Shown: in pieces, positions 16,801 through 25,280 of the stretch
Layout: each line of letters begins with the position of its first letter
Numbering within the stretch: the first letter of the stretch is position 1
Assembly: GCA_963575745.1 (NCBI GenBank)
Contig: CAUYUJ010015726.1
Span: 220,001 to 257,500, forward strand
Direction of reading: 5' to 3'
Length of the DNA: 37,500 nucleotides
From: Prorocentrum cordatum
Lineage: Eukaryota > Sar > Dinophyceae > Prorocentrales > Prorocentraceae
The notes under the pieces: model-generated
The model's database searches: none
What the model saw: the letters and a program-made list of their open reading frames with translations, nothing else
What the model was told of the DNA's origin: nothing
Made by a program: the position numbers and the translations under genes

Positions 16801-19309
16801 GAAGTGGGCCGACAAGAACAAGCGCAGCTACATCTTCGGCACCGAAGGTCAGAGCTGTGAGGCCTGTGTATGGAGGCAGGCGGCTGCTGGCGAGTGGGCT
16901 ACACACAGTGGTAAGACCTGCCTTTCCATCTTGCTGGACCTCTCCAAGGCTTATGAGTACATCCGCTGGAACCGTCTGGCGACCTGTGCTACCGACCTGG
17001 GCTTCAACATGTGCTTGCTACGGCTACTGCTCATGCTGTACTCCATGCCCAGGCTGCTATCCTTCGAAGGCATCGTATTCGAGCTGATGACGCCGATGCG
17101 TGGCGTGGTAGCAGGATGCTCATTCGCTGACCTGATGATGCGAATTTTTCTTATTCCCATTTTGGATGACCTGGTGAGCCTGCCTGGCATCTCAGTCGGC
17201 AACGTGGTCGATGACATCCAGATGCAGGCTACAGGCACTCGGCCCACCGTCGTGCAGCAGCTCAGCAAGGCTTACCGCCAGGCGAGGAGTGCACTCCACG
17301 ACGCCGAGCTGCTGCTGAACGAGAAGAAGGGCAAGCTCATCGGCAATGACTACCAGGCCAGCGTGGACCTCGGCAAGCGCTGCCCGTCGCTCGTGCAGGC
17401 CAGCGACCTGTCGACCCGCAACCTGGGCTGCGACTACAGCTGCGGCAAGCGGCAGGGCATGCGCACGCGGCTGGGGCGCCTGGGCAAGGTCAGAAGGCGC
17501 TGTGCAAAAATCCAAGCACTTCGCAGGGCCAGGGGAAAGTGCAAACAGCTGGTCAGCATGGGGCTGGTCCCTGCTGGGACCTGGGGTGACGGAGTCACTG
17601 GAAGGTCGTGGAGCGGAGTGATGGCCCTCAGGAGGGCTGCGAGGGCGGCCCTGTTCCCTCACACGGCCCGCAGATCCCTCACCATAGACCTGGCTCTGGT
17701 TCCTGGAGACACCGCGTCCATCGACCCCGCGTACCCTTGCACGGTGAACCCCATTGTCATGCTCGCCCAAGCCTTCTGGGACGCATGGATGCCTCGGGAG
17801 GTTTTGCGCCGTATGCTATTCAACGCGGACAAGGCCCTCAGAGGGGCCAAGACACCCTGGAGCCAGGTCACGGGTCCTGTTTCGGCTGCGCTGGCTTCTT
17901 GTTTCAGGATCGGGTGGACTCTTGGAACGGGTGTGGGCAAGTTGTGTACTGCAGACGGTGAAGTGCTTGATCTATGTCGTGAGTGCCCCCGCACAGTGAG
18001 GATGGTTGCGCAGTGGGGTGTCGAGGCTTGGCTCCTTGACAAGGCCCGCTGTGAAGACAGCTACCTTAGTACCCTCTCCCACGGACCCTACCTCGCCCCT
18101 TTGAAGGCCCTGGTGTCTAGCCGTACTGATGACGACTGGACTGGCATGCACAAGGCTACGCTCCGATGTCTTGCGGCCAACGGGTTCTGGGGGGATGAGC
18201 GGCTGCGCAGTGTCGGCCTGAGGGATAGCCCAATGTGCTCGCTCTGTGGTGAGGCTCCTGGGACCGTGGGGCACTGGTGTGGGGGGGACTGCGCGTGCAC
18301 TTGGGCTTTCCGTCGCGACTACTTAGTGCCACCTTCATTGCGAGAGGGTGCATTAAATCACCCCGACTGGCCCCTCTGGAGCCACGGCCTCGTGGCTGAC
18401 CCTCGGCCCTGGCTTCCTCGTCCCACGATGGACCTGCTCGTACACTGGCGCGTGCGACCCCCGTCGGGGGCCTTTGAAGGCCCATGTTTTGGGGACGGCT
18501 CGTGCCGTTCGCTTGTGGCCTCTGACCCCAGACTTCGCCGTGCTGGCTGGGGAGTTGTCCAGGTGAATTCGAGCGGTCTGGATGTCTTGGCCTCGCTGTG
18601 CGGCCCCCTCCCAGGTTTAAACCAGAGCCCTGAGGTTGCCGAACCCTTTGCTCTCAAGATGTATCTTGACAATGTAATGTTTGGCCCCTATGAGTACCTC
18701 TCTGACTGTGATTGGGTGGTCTCCAGCTTCCGTAAGGGACGTTGTGAGACCACTGGTGCGTTGCACGCCTGTGCCGACTTATGGGAGGGGGTTTGGGACC
18801 GTGTGTCGGACTTGGGGGGGGAGGTCGTTGTGATTAAGGTCAAGGGTCACGCGCGCGTGCGCGATGATGACCTTGACGATGGTGCTCGATGGAGGCGCCT
18901 AGGCAATAAGGCTGCTGATGAGACGGCGCGCGCTGGAACCGCCATGCACCCCTCCGATCAGGAGGCCGAGGATCGAGTGATCCGTTCCCATCGGCTGGTC
19001 CAGTATGTAGGTAAGTACTTGGCCAGGACCATCCGTGGGGCAGGGCCAAGTCTGGCCTCCGCCTCCCGTCGCGAGGTGGGGCTTCGGAGGGGGCGCCGAA
19101 TCGTCCCTCGGCTCTCGGATGATGCTGCGCCTCCCGAGGGCACTCATGACCCTGTCTGGTTTCCCAAGGGTGGCTTCAGGTGCATCAGGTGCCTGAGATC
19201 GGGGAGCACGATCCAGATTTTGAAGGCCACCCCTCTGCAGACCTGGAGCTGGCCACCGCGTTTGGACGGTGGGCCCTTTTGTGTTCTGCAGTGTATGCGG
19301 TGCTTATAG
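13850..19309 (+). CDS. LINE ORF2: endonuclease-reverse transcriptase-RNase H (1819 aa as read)
   Basis: It nicks target DNA and copies element RNA there. Numbering from the ATG at 13850: residues 1-250 are an acidic region of unknown function. The EEP endonuclease starts at MTVNVTGW (386), with IQEHRLEEAR, Asp537 in GGDWQN and His600 in SITPHKGV. The RT has LLPKPDGGRRTIGIFPG, motif A LLDLSKAYE (Asp1030), motif B MRGVVAGCSFADL (nt 17096 on) and motif C VVDD (Asp1121-Asp1122). A zinc knuckle CSLCGEAPGTVGHWCGGDC begins at 1463. RNase H has Asp1549 (CFGDGSCRS), Glu1598, Asp1621 (SDCDW), His1667 (KGHARV) and Asp1690 (NKAADE). All key acids are present. The frame is open upstream to 12230 only as a shadow of ORF1. 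The stop at 19307-19309 is premature; the natural C-terminus continues in the next frame. Confidence 0.88.
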   Translation: MGHCDDAQWFSSSSLSASTPAGAPGPVHDDYFYLGGESDGTSFTNTGATCLDGPTYDDMQAVAGPDYCVWKDMDPARQQALVLQRELARALRRFTGHWLEDPRVLDDDMDGRHWRRHCVPYVANYLSHPFLRPLVMEKAQQDGHDNPHIAAVDMAIDICRRAFRARRRARFHYHDWLRSLEALDPDEYDDQLALHAEAMIREQEFFDTRVDPRRPVGEEARSASSYTGCSDTATVSDYEGSDPDDSGGTTTASSTGSRPAPHTRCSATAFRRAHRLGRRRRRGLRAGAARPQAGHVLLQSGNGADIRCRLPAIACSDCCPLGPLGYRSDHPPVSPRAATAAEPSASVLEDQVGRRSASGREGGGAPDGAASPRVSQRHRGKACKIMTVNVTGWGSLLTQLEEKRIPDDVQAVLIQEHRLEEARIESALKAARAHGWKADLYPARRTGNGDGATGGIGLLVRPHVAFRRLQFDHDGIHAAGTARQGFWTTDLGPKEGLVMAGLYLHTSKDLEDVNLDILFQIGSVLHAAGRPYVLGGDWQNLPESLNCLRWPKAVKGEVVAPDQATCYAATSARVIDYFLVRHDLHGCCARTFDGLSITPHKGVILELDVSQIPLMVRKAHMAKAFPSSQLVGPQLPGPDWQAASEAAAAAHDRDSLDGAFSAWLRRYEDEMLQHFGCEQPERYRGRSDGVRLVHSTLQMHCRNQAKGRGAADPSEGHWQWLAQRLREWRWRRAAVCRHPSAEGQLRLRRLQLRLMRFTLPQPTRWPDMWEAWRSLVRRLDQLGEEDLDHLMHDLEKCAERAAGQASYRRYKAWVDWSHDATADGGMRRAFKWIKQDAPWACTNAAAGPGIAKSLVDEARDAVQPWHDLWGQGEGITAVRWPTDVGDIELPSIEDLRKTAHTFKSDTGLGCDVVHPRHLIFLSDDALQTLLELWSQMLRLGYVPAPIRVMREALLPKPDGGRRTIGIFPGTVRPLTRYLRATTGAKWADKNKRSYIFGTEGQSCEACVWRQAAAGEWATHSGKTCLSILLDLSKAYEYIRWNRLATCATDLGFNMCLLRLLLMLYSMPRLLSFEGIVFELMTPMRGVVAGCSFADLMMRIFLIPILDDLVSLPGISVGNVVDDIQMQATGTRPTVVQQLSKAYRQARSALHDAELLLNEKKGKLIGNDYQASVDLGKRCPSLVQASDLSTRNLGCDYSCGKRQGMRTRLGRLGKVRRRCAKIQALRRARGKCKQLVSMGLVPAGTWGDGVTGRSWSGVMALRRAARAALFPHTARRSLTIDLALVPGDTASIDPAYPCTVNPIVMLAQAFWDAWMPREVLRRMLFNADKALRGAKTPWSQVTGPVSAALASCFRIGWTLGTGVGKLCTADGEVLDLCRECPRTVRMVAQWGVEAWLLDKARCEDSYLSTLSHGPYLAPLKALVSSRTDDDWTGMHKATLRCLAANGFWGDERLRSVGLRDSPMCSLCGEAPGTVGHWCGGDCACTWAFRRDYLVPPSLREGALNHPDWPLWSHGLVADPRPWLPRPTMDLLVHWRVRPPSGAFEGPCFGDGSCRSLVASDPRLRRAGWGVVQVNSSGLDVLASLCGPLPGLNQSPEVAEPFALKMYLDNVMFGPYEYLSDCDWVVSSFRKGRCETTGALHACADLWEGVWDRVSDLGGEVVVIKVKGHARVRDDDLDDGARWRRLGNKAADETARAGTAMHPSDQEAEDRVIRSHRLVQYVGKYLARTIRGAGPSLASASRREVGLRRGRRIVPRLSDDAAPPEGTHDPVWFPKGGFRCIRCLRSGSTIQILKATPLQTWSWPPRLDGGPFCVLQCMRCL
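14640..14789 (+). pseudogene. Alternative-frame segment inside LINE ORF2 N-terminal region
   Basis: From about 14640 to the stop at 14787-14789, the third plus frame reads GLDDVVDGAFELEQPDPKPG and SYCRVGMELTSDAGSQP. This is acidic and protein-like, while the ORF2 frame here turns arginine/alanine rich. Either ORF2 has a compensated frameshift, or a separate middle ORF ends at 14789 and the endonuclease ORF starts afterwards, possibly at the ATG at 15005. Confidence 0.35.
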
Positions 19310-19541
19310 CGAGCACAACACCCAGAAGCTCGGTCAAGATTGCCACGGAAGCTGCCCGCGTGGGTCTGTGGCGTGGGACCGCCTGCGTAAGCTGTGGCGT
19401 GGTCGCCACCCCCGCAGCGGGATCGAGCTTCGGGCCTCGGGAGTCGGACCCCGCCCCACCCCCTTTGGCGCATTCGCCCTCGACCACAAATTTAAGGGCC
19501 TGGTGGTCCTTCCTGGTTCCGAGGAGGAGGATGATGCTTGA
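19275..19541 (+). pseudogene. Frameshifted C-terminal zinc-ribbon-like end of LINE ORF2
   Basis: ORF2 contains FRCIRC just before its stop. In the +1 frame the sequence goes on as GPFVFCSVCGAYSEH, then GQDCHGSC, and ends DDA at 19541. The two C-x2-C pairs look like halves of one zinc-binding unit split by a shift in or near GGGCCCTTTTG (19271-19281). The shift would truncate the protein after RNase H, and may or may not abolish activity. Confidence 0.6.
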
Positions 19542-19730
19542 GGCTGGTTGGTCCTGGGTCCGCTCCCGTTTTTGAACTTTTGTGTTTTTCCTGATGGAGG
19601 CACTCGCCCCCCCCTTCTTGCTCCTCCTCACCCCGCCTGGGAGGTGCCCGCCAGCCCAATGTTCGCGCCCTAAGCGCGAGGCCGCTGGCTGCTAGTCTCG
19701 ACTGCACCCCTTGGCCCCACCAGCACAAAA
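19542..19730 (+). other. LINE 3' untranslated region and A tail
   Basis: 189 bp after the restored stop. The GC-rich GCGCCCTAAGCGC could form a hairpin (about 19667-19679). It ends in CCAGCACAAAA, which abuts the right target-site duplication. No long poly(A) is present. Confidence 0.65.
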
Positions 19731-19747
19731 CTCCTGGGCCTCGGAGG
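19731..19747. repeat. Target-site duplication, right copy
   Basis: CTCCTGGGCCTCGGAGG follows directly after the LINE A tail and leads into the second half of the interrupted 228-bp repeat. Confidence 0.88.
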
Positions 19748-19845
19748 GCGCTGCACTGACGATGTATTCCTAGTGTCTCCCTGGTGTCTCCCTGGCGCTT
19801 CCCTTTTTTGATTCCTTACGCCCTGGAGGATCTCCAATAATCATC
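19748..19845 (+). repeat. Continuation of the repeat split by the LINE
   Basis: GCGCTGCACTGACGATG, CCTGGTGTCTCCCTGG and GGATCTCCAATAATCATCCCG match 12000-12105 at roughly three quarters of positions. This is the older flanking repeat, not LINE sequence. Confidence 0.7.
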
Positions 19846-20720
19846 CCGAGGGGCAAAGGGGACAGAAGGGACACAGGGGACAAAGGGGACAAAAGGGACA
19901 AGAGGAACAAAAGGGGACAACGGGGATACAATGGGGCAAAAGGGACACAGGGGACAAAGGGGACAAAGGGGACAAAAAGGGACAAAGGGGACAAAAGGGG
20001 ACAAAAGGAGACAAAAGGGACAAGAGGAACAAAAGGGGACAACGGTGACACAATGTGGCAAAAGGGGATAAAAGGGGGCAAAGGGGACAAAAAGAGACAA
20101 AGGGGACAAAAAGGGACAAAGGGGACAAAAGATGACAAAAGGGGACAAAAGGGGACAAAAGGGGACAAAAGGGACAAGAGGGGACAAAGAGGAAAAAAAA
20201 GGGCAAAGGGGACAACAAAGGGACAAAGGGGACAAAAGGGGACAAAGGGGACAAAAGGGGACAAAGGGGACAAAAAGGGACAAAGGGGACAAAAGGGGAC
20301 AAAAAGGAAAAGATGAGACAAAGAGGACAAAAAAGGGCAAAGGGGACAAACGAGGGACAAAAGGGGACAAAAGGGAACAAAGGAAACAAAAAGGGACAAA
20401 GGGGACAAAAAGAGACAAAGGGGACCAAAGGGGACAAAAGGGGGCAAAAGGGACAAGAGGAACAAAAGGGGACAACGGGAACACAATGGGGCAAAAGGGG
20501 CAAAGGGGACAAAAGGGGACAAAGGGGACAAAAAGGGACAAAGGGGACAAAAGAGCACAAAAGGAACAAGCGCTATAAAAGATGACAAGGGGAATCAGGA
20601 AGCCAAAAAGGGGACAAAAGAGACAAAAGGGACAACAGGGGACAAAGGGGACAACAGAGGACAAAGGGGACACAAGGGGACAGGTACAAAAGGGACAAAA
20701 TATAACAAAGGGGCAAAAGA
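19846..20720. repeat. GGGGACAAAA decamer array
   Basis: About 85 units of GGGGACAAAA and variants (GGGACAAAG, GGAACAAA, GGGGCAAA) span nearly 0.9 kb, with strong purine asymmetry. A single unit-like GGGACAAAAC appears at 12112-12121 in the other copy of the flanking repeat, so the array probably expanded from that seed. Long Phe/Pro/Leu and Lys/Gly frames are artefacts of the unit. Confidence 0.95.
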
Positions 20721-20729
20721 GGACAAACG

Positions 20730-20860
20730 CACACGAAAGGCACCCCCAAGGCACCTGCAAAGCACCCGAAAGGCACCCCCAAGGCACCTGCAAAGCACCC
20801 GAAAGGCACCCCTAAGGCACCCGCAGAGCACCCGAAAGGCACCCGCAAATCGCCCACACC
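20730..20860. repeat. GGCACCC(C/G) minisatellite, about 33-bp period
   Basis: GAAAGGCACCCCCAAGGCAC followed by CTGCAAAGCACCC repeats about three and a half times. Similar words recur at 20966-21010. It is related to the array at 11575-11860, on the other side of the LINE. Confidence 0.85.
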
Positions 20861-21175
20861 GAAGTTGAAGGAAACATATATCGTCGAAAAGTGCTGCATG
20901 TGCTATTGAAGCGTGCGACTACGAAAACAATGATTTGCTTCAAGCGGCTCAAGGATGTCGTTGTCAAAGCGCCCGAAAAGCACCCGAAAGACACCCGAAA
21001 GGCACCCACAAATCGACCTTCTTGAATCTTAGGAAACACATGCCCTCGAAAAATGCTGAACGTGGTATTGACATGTACACATGCAACAACGATGTTCTGC
21101 GCCAAACGACCCAGGGACCCCATGTTTGTGTGCTCCGGCCCCCCCAAAAATTAAAAAAAATTAATTCCCCCCTTC
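20861..21175. other. Unassigned stretch with a diverged duplication
   Basis: AGGAAACATATATCGTCGAAAAGTGC (about 20869-20894) and AGGAAACACATGCCCTCGAAAAATGC (about 21031-21056) mark two diverged copies of about 160 bp, each preceded by GGCACCCGCAAATCG or GGCACCCACAAATCG. No gene is seen. Confidence 0.5.
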
Positions 21176-21316
21176 TCACAACCTCAAGAAGCCCTCGTGG
21201 GCAGCGGTAAGCGTTAGCAATCGCAAAAAACGTTCTACCGAAAAAAAAATCGCAAAACATGTGCACGTTCACAACCTCAAGAAGCCCTCGTGGGCAGCGG
21301 TAAGCGTTAGCAATCG
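21176..21316. repeat. 48-bp perfect direct repeat pair
   Basis: TCACAACCTCAAGAAGCCCT through GCGTTAGCAATCG occurs at 21176-21223 and again at 21269-21316 without a mismatch. The 45 bp between are A-rich. Confidence 0.9.
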
Positions 21317-21340
21317 TGAACTCCGCATGCGTTCCCCCAG

Positions 21341-21433
21341 CGCCCGATTCGGCCGCCGATGGTTTCCCACCGCCGGCCCGGAGACCAGGGTTTCCCCAAG
21401 CCCCCGATTCGGCTGCCGATGGTTTCCCACCGG
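21341..21433. repeat. 60-bp tandem duplication
   Basis: CCCGATTCGGCCGCCGATGG and TTTCCCACCG repeat at offset 60 (21343 and 21403) with one C/T change in the core. Confidence 0.85.
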
Positions 21434-21451
21434 CGAAACCTTGTTTTTCGA

Positions 21452-21454
21452 TTT

Positions 21455-21525
<71 letters not shown>
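21452..21525. repeat. T23-A51 homopolymer junction
   Basis: A run of about 23 T is followed directly by about 51 A, forming a perfect self-complementary block. It could be the joint of two oppositely oriented poly(A) insertions, or an assembly artefact. Confidence 0.85.
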
Positions 21526-21527
<2 letters not shown>

Positions 21528-21575
21528 GCCGACCTCTCATTCCTTTAGAATTGCCTTGTACTGAGCGGCCAGGAC

Positions 21576-21911
21576 ACCAGAGGTTGGCTGTGTTTTTTTA
21601 TATAAAAAAAAACTTTTGAAATTTTTTAAATAGAAAAACAAGGTTTCGCTTGAGACTCCCTCCAAACTTTTTAAATCCAGTGGGCGTCGCTGGTGTGAAA
21701 TTCCGAGGGAGTCTCAAGCGAAACCTGTTTTTCATTGATTTTGCTATTATTTTCTTCCAAAAAAACAAGTTTCGCTTGAGACTCCCTCGGAATTTCACGC
21801 CAGCGACGCCCGCTGGATTTAAAAAGTTTGGCGGGAGTCTCAAGCGAAACCTTGTTTTTCTATTTAAAAAATTCAAAAAAATACATAATAAAAAACCAGC
21901 CAACCTCTGGT
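21576..21911. repeat. 336-bp inverted repeat (foldback element)
   Basis: ACCAGAGGTTGGCTG (21576) is the exact complement of CAGCCAACCTCTGGT ending at 21911. Within the arms GTTTCGCTTGAGACTCCCTC, AAATCCAG and GGCGTCGCTGG are mirrored, around a loop near 21734-21758. Each arm also holds its own inverted repeat of GTTTCGCTTGAGACTCCC, so it can fold as nested hairpins. It is AT-richer than the surroundings and probably a MITE or foldback element. Confidence 0.82.
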
Positions 21912-22007
21912 CCCCTCGCCGCTGAATTAGAAGCATTTCTAATTATTTAAATTACCGTGATACAAACTGCTTCTCTTTTGTGGAAAGAATGCGACCTGAT
22001 TCCCTTT

Positions 22008-22515
22008 GTGGCGGAATACAAAGGGATTCCCTTTGTGGCGGAATACAAAAGGATTCCTTTTGTGGCGGACTACAAAGGGATTCCCTTTGTGGCGGAATAC
22101 AAAGGGATTGCTTTTGTAGCGGAATACAAAAAAGAATTCCTTTGTGGCGGAATACAAAGGGATTCCCTTTTATGGCGGAATACAAAGGGATTCCTTTTGT
22201 GGCGGAATACAAAAGGATTTCCTTTGTGGCGGAATACAAAAGGATTCCCTTTGTGGCGGAATGCAAAAGGATTCCCTTTGTGGCGGAGTACAAAGGGATT
22301 CCTTCTGTAGCGGGATACAAAGGGATTCCCATTGTAGCGGAATAAAAGGAATTCCTTTCGTGGCGAAATACAAAAGGATTTTCTTGTGGCGGAATACAAA
22401 AGGATTCCCTTTGTCGCGGAATACAAAGGGATTTATTTTGTAGCGGAATACAAAGGAATTGCTTTTGTACGGGAGTACAAAGAGATCCCCTTCGTGGCGG
22501 TATATACAAGATTCC
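22008..22515. repeat. 27-28-bp palindromic minisatellite (GGCGGAATACAAAGGGATTC)
   Basis: About 18 units of GGCGGAATACAAAGGGATTC plus CCTTTGT. Each unit contains AAAGGGA and TCCCTTT inverted around the TT, so every unit can form a hairpin. Units differ by AAAGGGA/AAAAGGA changes, often compensated on the other arm. Frames on both strands stay open but are repeat artefacts. Confidence 0.9.
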
Positions 22516-22739
22516 CTTTGTTGTGAAATTGTCCCCCCGAGGGGACTCCCAGAAGAGCCCGTTCTCCATTTTCGGGCCCCGCTCGTTCCGAATCGTGCTC
22601 CCGCTGCAGCGTGGGTCTCATTTTCGGGTCGGTGTTTTGCCTCCGTCGTTCAGGATGGCGTTCTCGCCCCAGCGCGGGCCTCTTTCTCGCGCGCCCATCC
22701 GCCCGCCACCACCGCACCGCGCCCCGCCCCGCCCACCGC

Positions 22740-23240
<501 letters not shown>

Positions 23241-23404
23241 CATAACCACAACCACGCACTCACGCACGCACGCACGCGCACCACCACCCACTACGCACGC
23301 TCGCTCGGAGCCACAGGTCCGCTACGACACGCGTCCGCGGATAGAGAAAATCAGCGCCATGGTAAGGGATGATGGGAGGGAGGGGTCGGACGTCAGATAT
23401 GACG

Positions 23405-23619
23405 CGAGCGCACATAGCTTGCCCCCCCCTCTCTCCTGTCCCCCCCCCCCCGTCTCTCCTGTCCACCCCCCTTCCCTCCCCCCCCCCCTCTCTCCTGCCG
23501 CCCCCTCTCTCCTGTCCCCCCCCCGCCCTCTCCTTTCCCCCCCCCTCCCTCTCTCCTGCCCCCCCCCCCTCTCTCCTGTCCCCCCCACCTTTCCCCCCCC
23601 CTCTCTCCCCCCCCCTCTC
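23405..23619. repeat. C-rich minisatellite, second locus
   Basis: Same CCCCCTCTCTCCTGTC unit as at 9669-9957, in the same orientation. It is directly followed by the 40-bp dispersed repeat. Confidence 0.9.
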
Positions 23620-23659
23620 TAGATTGCATCGCGTATGTTATCCGTTGTAAAAAATATTT
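23620..23659 (+). repeat. 40-bp dispersed repeat, copy 2
   Basis: Matches 2688-2727 exactly for its first 33 bases, then both enter an A-rich stretch. Confidence 0.85.
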
Positions 23660-23696
23660 GGATCTACCCCCCATGGACTGAACGGCCCCCTTAACG

Positions 23697-24740
23697 GCCC
23701 CCTTTTCGTATTGCAATTTAAACAGGAGTCTGTCGCACTGTCCGTCCTAAGTACGAATTCGCATTCTCCCAGTCAAAGCGGTAACGCCCACCGCCCTTCT
23801 CTGCAGAAAATGATAAGCGCGCGTTTCGGTCCTTTTTCTTCTCCCCAGTTCTCGTTCCTCTGCCTCCCGCTGACCCCTGCGCTCTTGGGGTCGTCGGGGA
23901 CGCTTTTTGGAACTGACGTGCCCTGTTTGGGAGGGAGGGCCCTCTTGGAGTCGTCGGGGACGCTTTTTGGAGCTGACGTGCCCTCTGGAGGGGTGGGGTG
24001 CCTGGAGCGGTCCCCGGGGGGAGTCCGGGGAGGGCTCCGAGGGGAGGGTCTTGTGGGCGGTAGCGGCTAGATCTGGGGGGGGGTCCTTGGGAACCCCCGA
24101 AACATTTTGGGGACGGGCAAACCATGAAGAAAACGCCAGATGGGGGACCGCCACCCCCCCCCCTCCCCCCCCTTCCCCTGACCAGGGAGAGCCCTGGGGG
24201 CGGTAGCGGCTAGATCTGAGGGGGATACGCAAATCATGAAGAAAAGGCCAGATGGGGGACCGCCCACCCCCTTCCCTTGCAGAGCCACCCCAGCGACCCC
24301 CCCCCCAAGCAGAGCTGAAGCTCTTGCTTAGGCTCAGAGCTGAAGTACTTGCTGAGATTCCTTGTAGCTCACATGCCGGATCGGCGGATGTTCAAGAATC
24401 CCTGGCGAAAAACGGGACGGAGTGCACACGAGCGCGTTGTCGCGCGCACATGGCGAAATCTTTCAAAGACTTGTGGTTGCGTACGGGTGTCAAAATCGAG
24501 CGTCCCGAATCCATATATATATATAAACATATATATATATATATAAACATATAAACAGTGCTTCGCAACAAGGATGCGCATCAACAAATTTCGCTCGCGC
24601 TCCTGCGAATTCATGACATGCTATCAGAGGTGCCCCTTTTGCTCGCGTGCCGGAATCGTTCGAACGCCCTTGCGCGCGTTTTGTCGCAAGAATATGTTGC
24701 AAACTTATCCTGCGACGTACCCAACCCTTTCTACACGAGT
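23697..24740 (+). repeat. Dispersed composite repeat family R, copy 1
   Basis: It shows, in order, the family blocks TGCAATTTAAAC with GTCCGTCCTAAGTACGAATTC (23711 on), CCCTGGCGAAAAACGGGACG with GCGCGTTGTCGCGCGCACATGG (24400 on), TGCTTCGCAACAAGGATGCG (24558 on) and GAATCGTTCGAACGCCCTTG (24653 on). The same order is seen at 26690-27150 and 35140-35592. Between the blocks are unrelated insertions, including tandem duplications at 23884-23990 and 24055-24281 and a TA tract (24513-24545). No coding capacity is recognised. Confidence 0.6.
24055..24281. repeat. Imperfect tandem duplication
   Basis: GGCGGTAGCGGCTAGATCTG at 24057 and 24199, and CATGAAGAAAACGCCAGATG at 24123 with CATGAAGAAAAGGCCAGATG at 24236, define two copies. 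Their C-rich middles differ in length. Confidence 0.75.
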
Positions 24741-24849
24741 GGCAATTGCATTCAGGACCACTCAACACCGAAGGACATTTCGGCGCCATGGTATAGTGGT
24801 GATCTGCGTAGGACGTCCCTCCGCTGAGCCTCCCAGAAGCCCATGCGCG

Positions 24850-25279
24850 CCAGGTGAGCCAAGCGCGCCAGGCGCGCCAGGTGCGCCAGGTGCGCCAGGT
24901 GCGCCAGGTGCGCCAGGTGCGCCAGGTGCGCCAGGTGTGCGCCAGGTGTGCGCCAGGTGTGCGCCAGGTGTGCGCCCGGTGTGCCAGGTGCGCCAGGTGC
25001 GCCCAGCGCGCCAGCTGCGCCAGCTGCGCCAGCTGCGCCAGGTACGCCAGGTGCGCCAGGCGCGCCAGGCGCGCCAGGTGCGCCAGGTGCGCCAGTGGCA
25101 CCAGGCGCGCCAGGTGCGCCAGGTGCGCCAGGTGCGCCAGGCGCGCCAGGCGCGCCAGGTGCGCCAGGTGCGCCAGGCGCGCCAAGTGAGCCAGGTGCGC
25201 CAGGTGTGCGCCAGGTGTGCGCCAGGTGTGCGCCTAGCGCGCCAGGTGCGCCAGGTGCGCCAGGTGTGCCAGGTGCGCC
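24850..25279. repeat. GCGCCAGGT nonamer array
   Basis: About 45 units of GTGCGCCAG with variants GCGCGCCAG, GTGTGCGCCAG and CTGCGCCAG. One frame reads as a collagen-like Gly-Ala-Pro repeat and the opposite strand as Leu-Ala-His, purely because the period is nine. Confidence 0.95.
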
Positions 25280-25280
25280 C

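Larger units (their letters stand above)
12225..19730 (+). mobile_element. Nearly full-length LINE retrotransposon (about 7.5 kb)
   Basis: It is bounded by a perfect 17-bp target-site duplication and ends in CCAGCACAAAA, a short A tail typical of target-primed reverse transcription. ORF1 (zinc ribbon plus coiled coil) is followed by ORF2 with apurinic-type endonuclease, reverse transcriptase, a CCHC-like knuckle and RNase H, then a C-terminal zinc-ribbon-like part. This domain set places it near the I/R1-like LINEs with RNase H. One frameshift is evident near 19275 and another is possible at about 14640. Otherwise the frames are open, so the insertion is probably young. Confidence 0.9.

Noticed and set aside
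24789-24799. TGGTATAGTGG resembling a tRNA A box
   Set aside because: No B box (GGTTCGANNCC) or cloverleaf follows. The sequence is part of the 100-bp repeat unit also found at 27226-27715.
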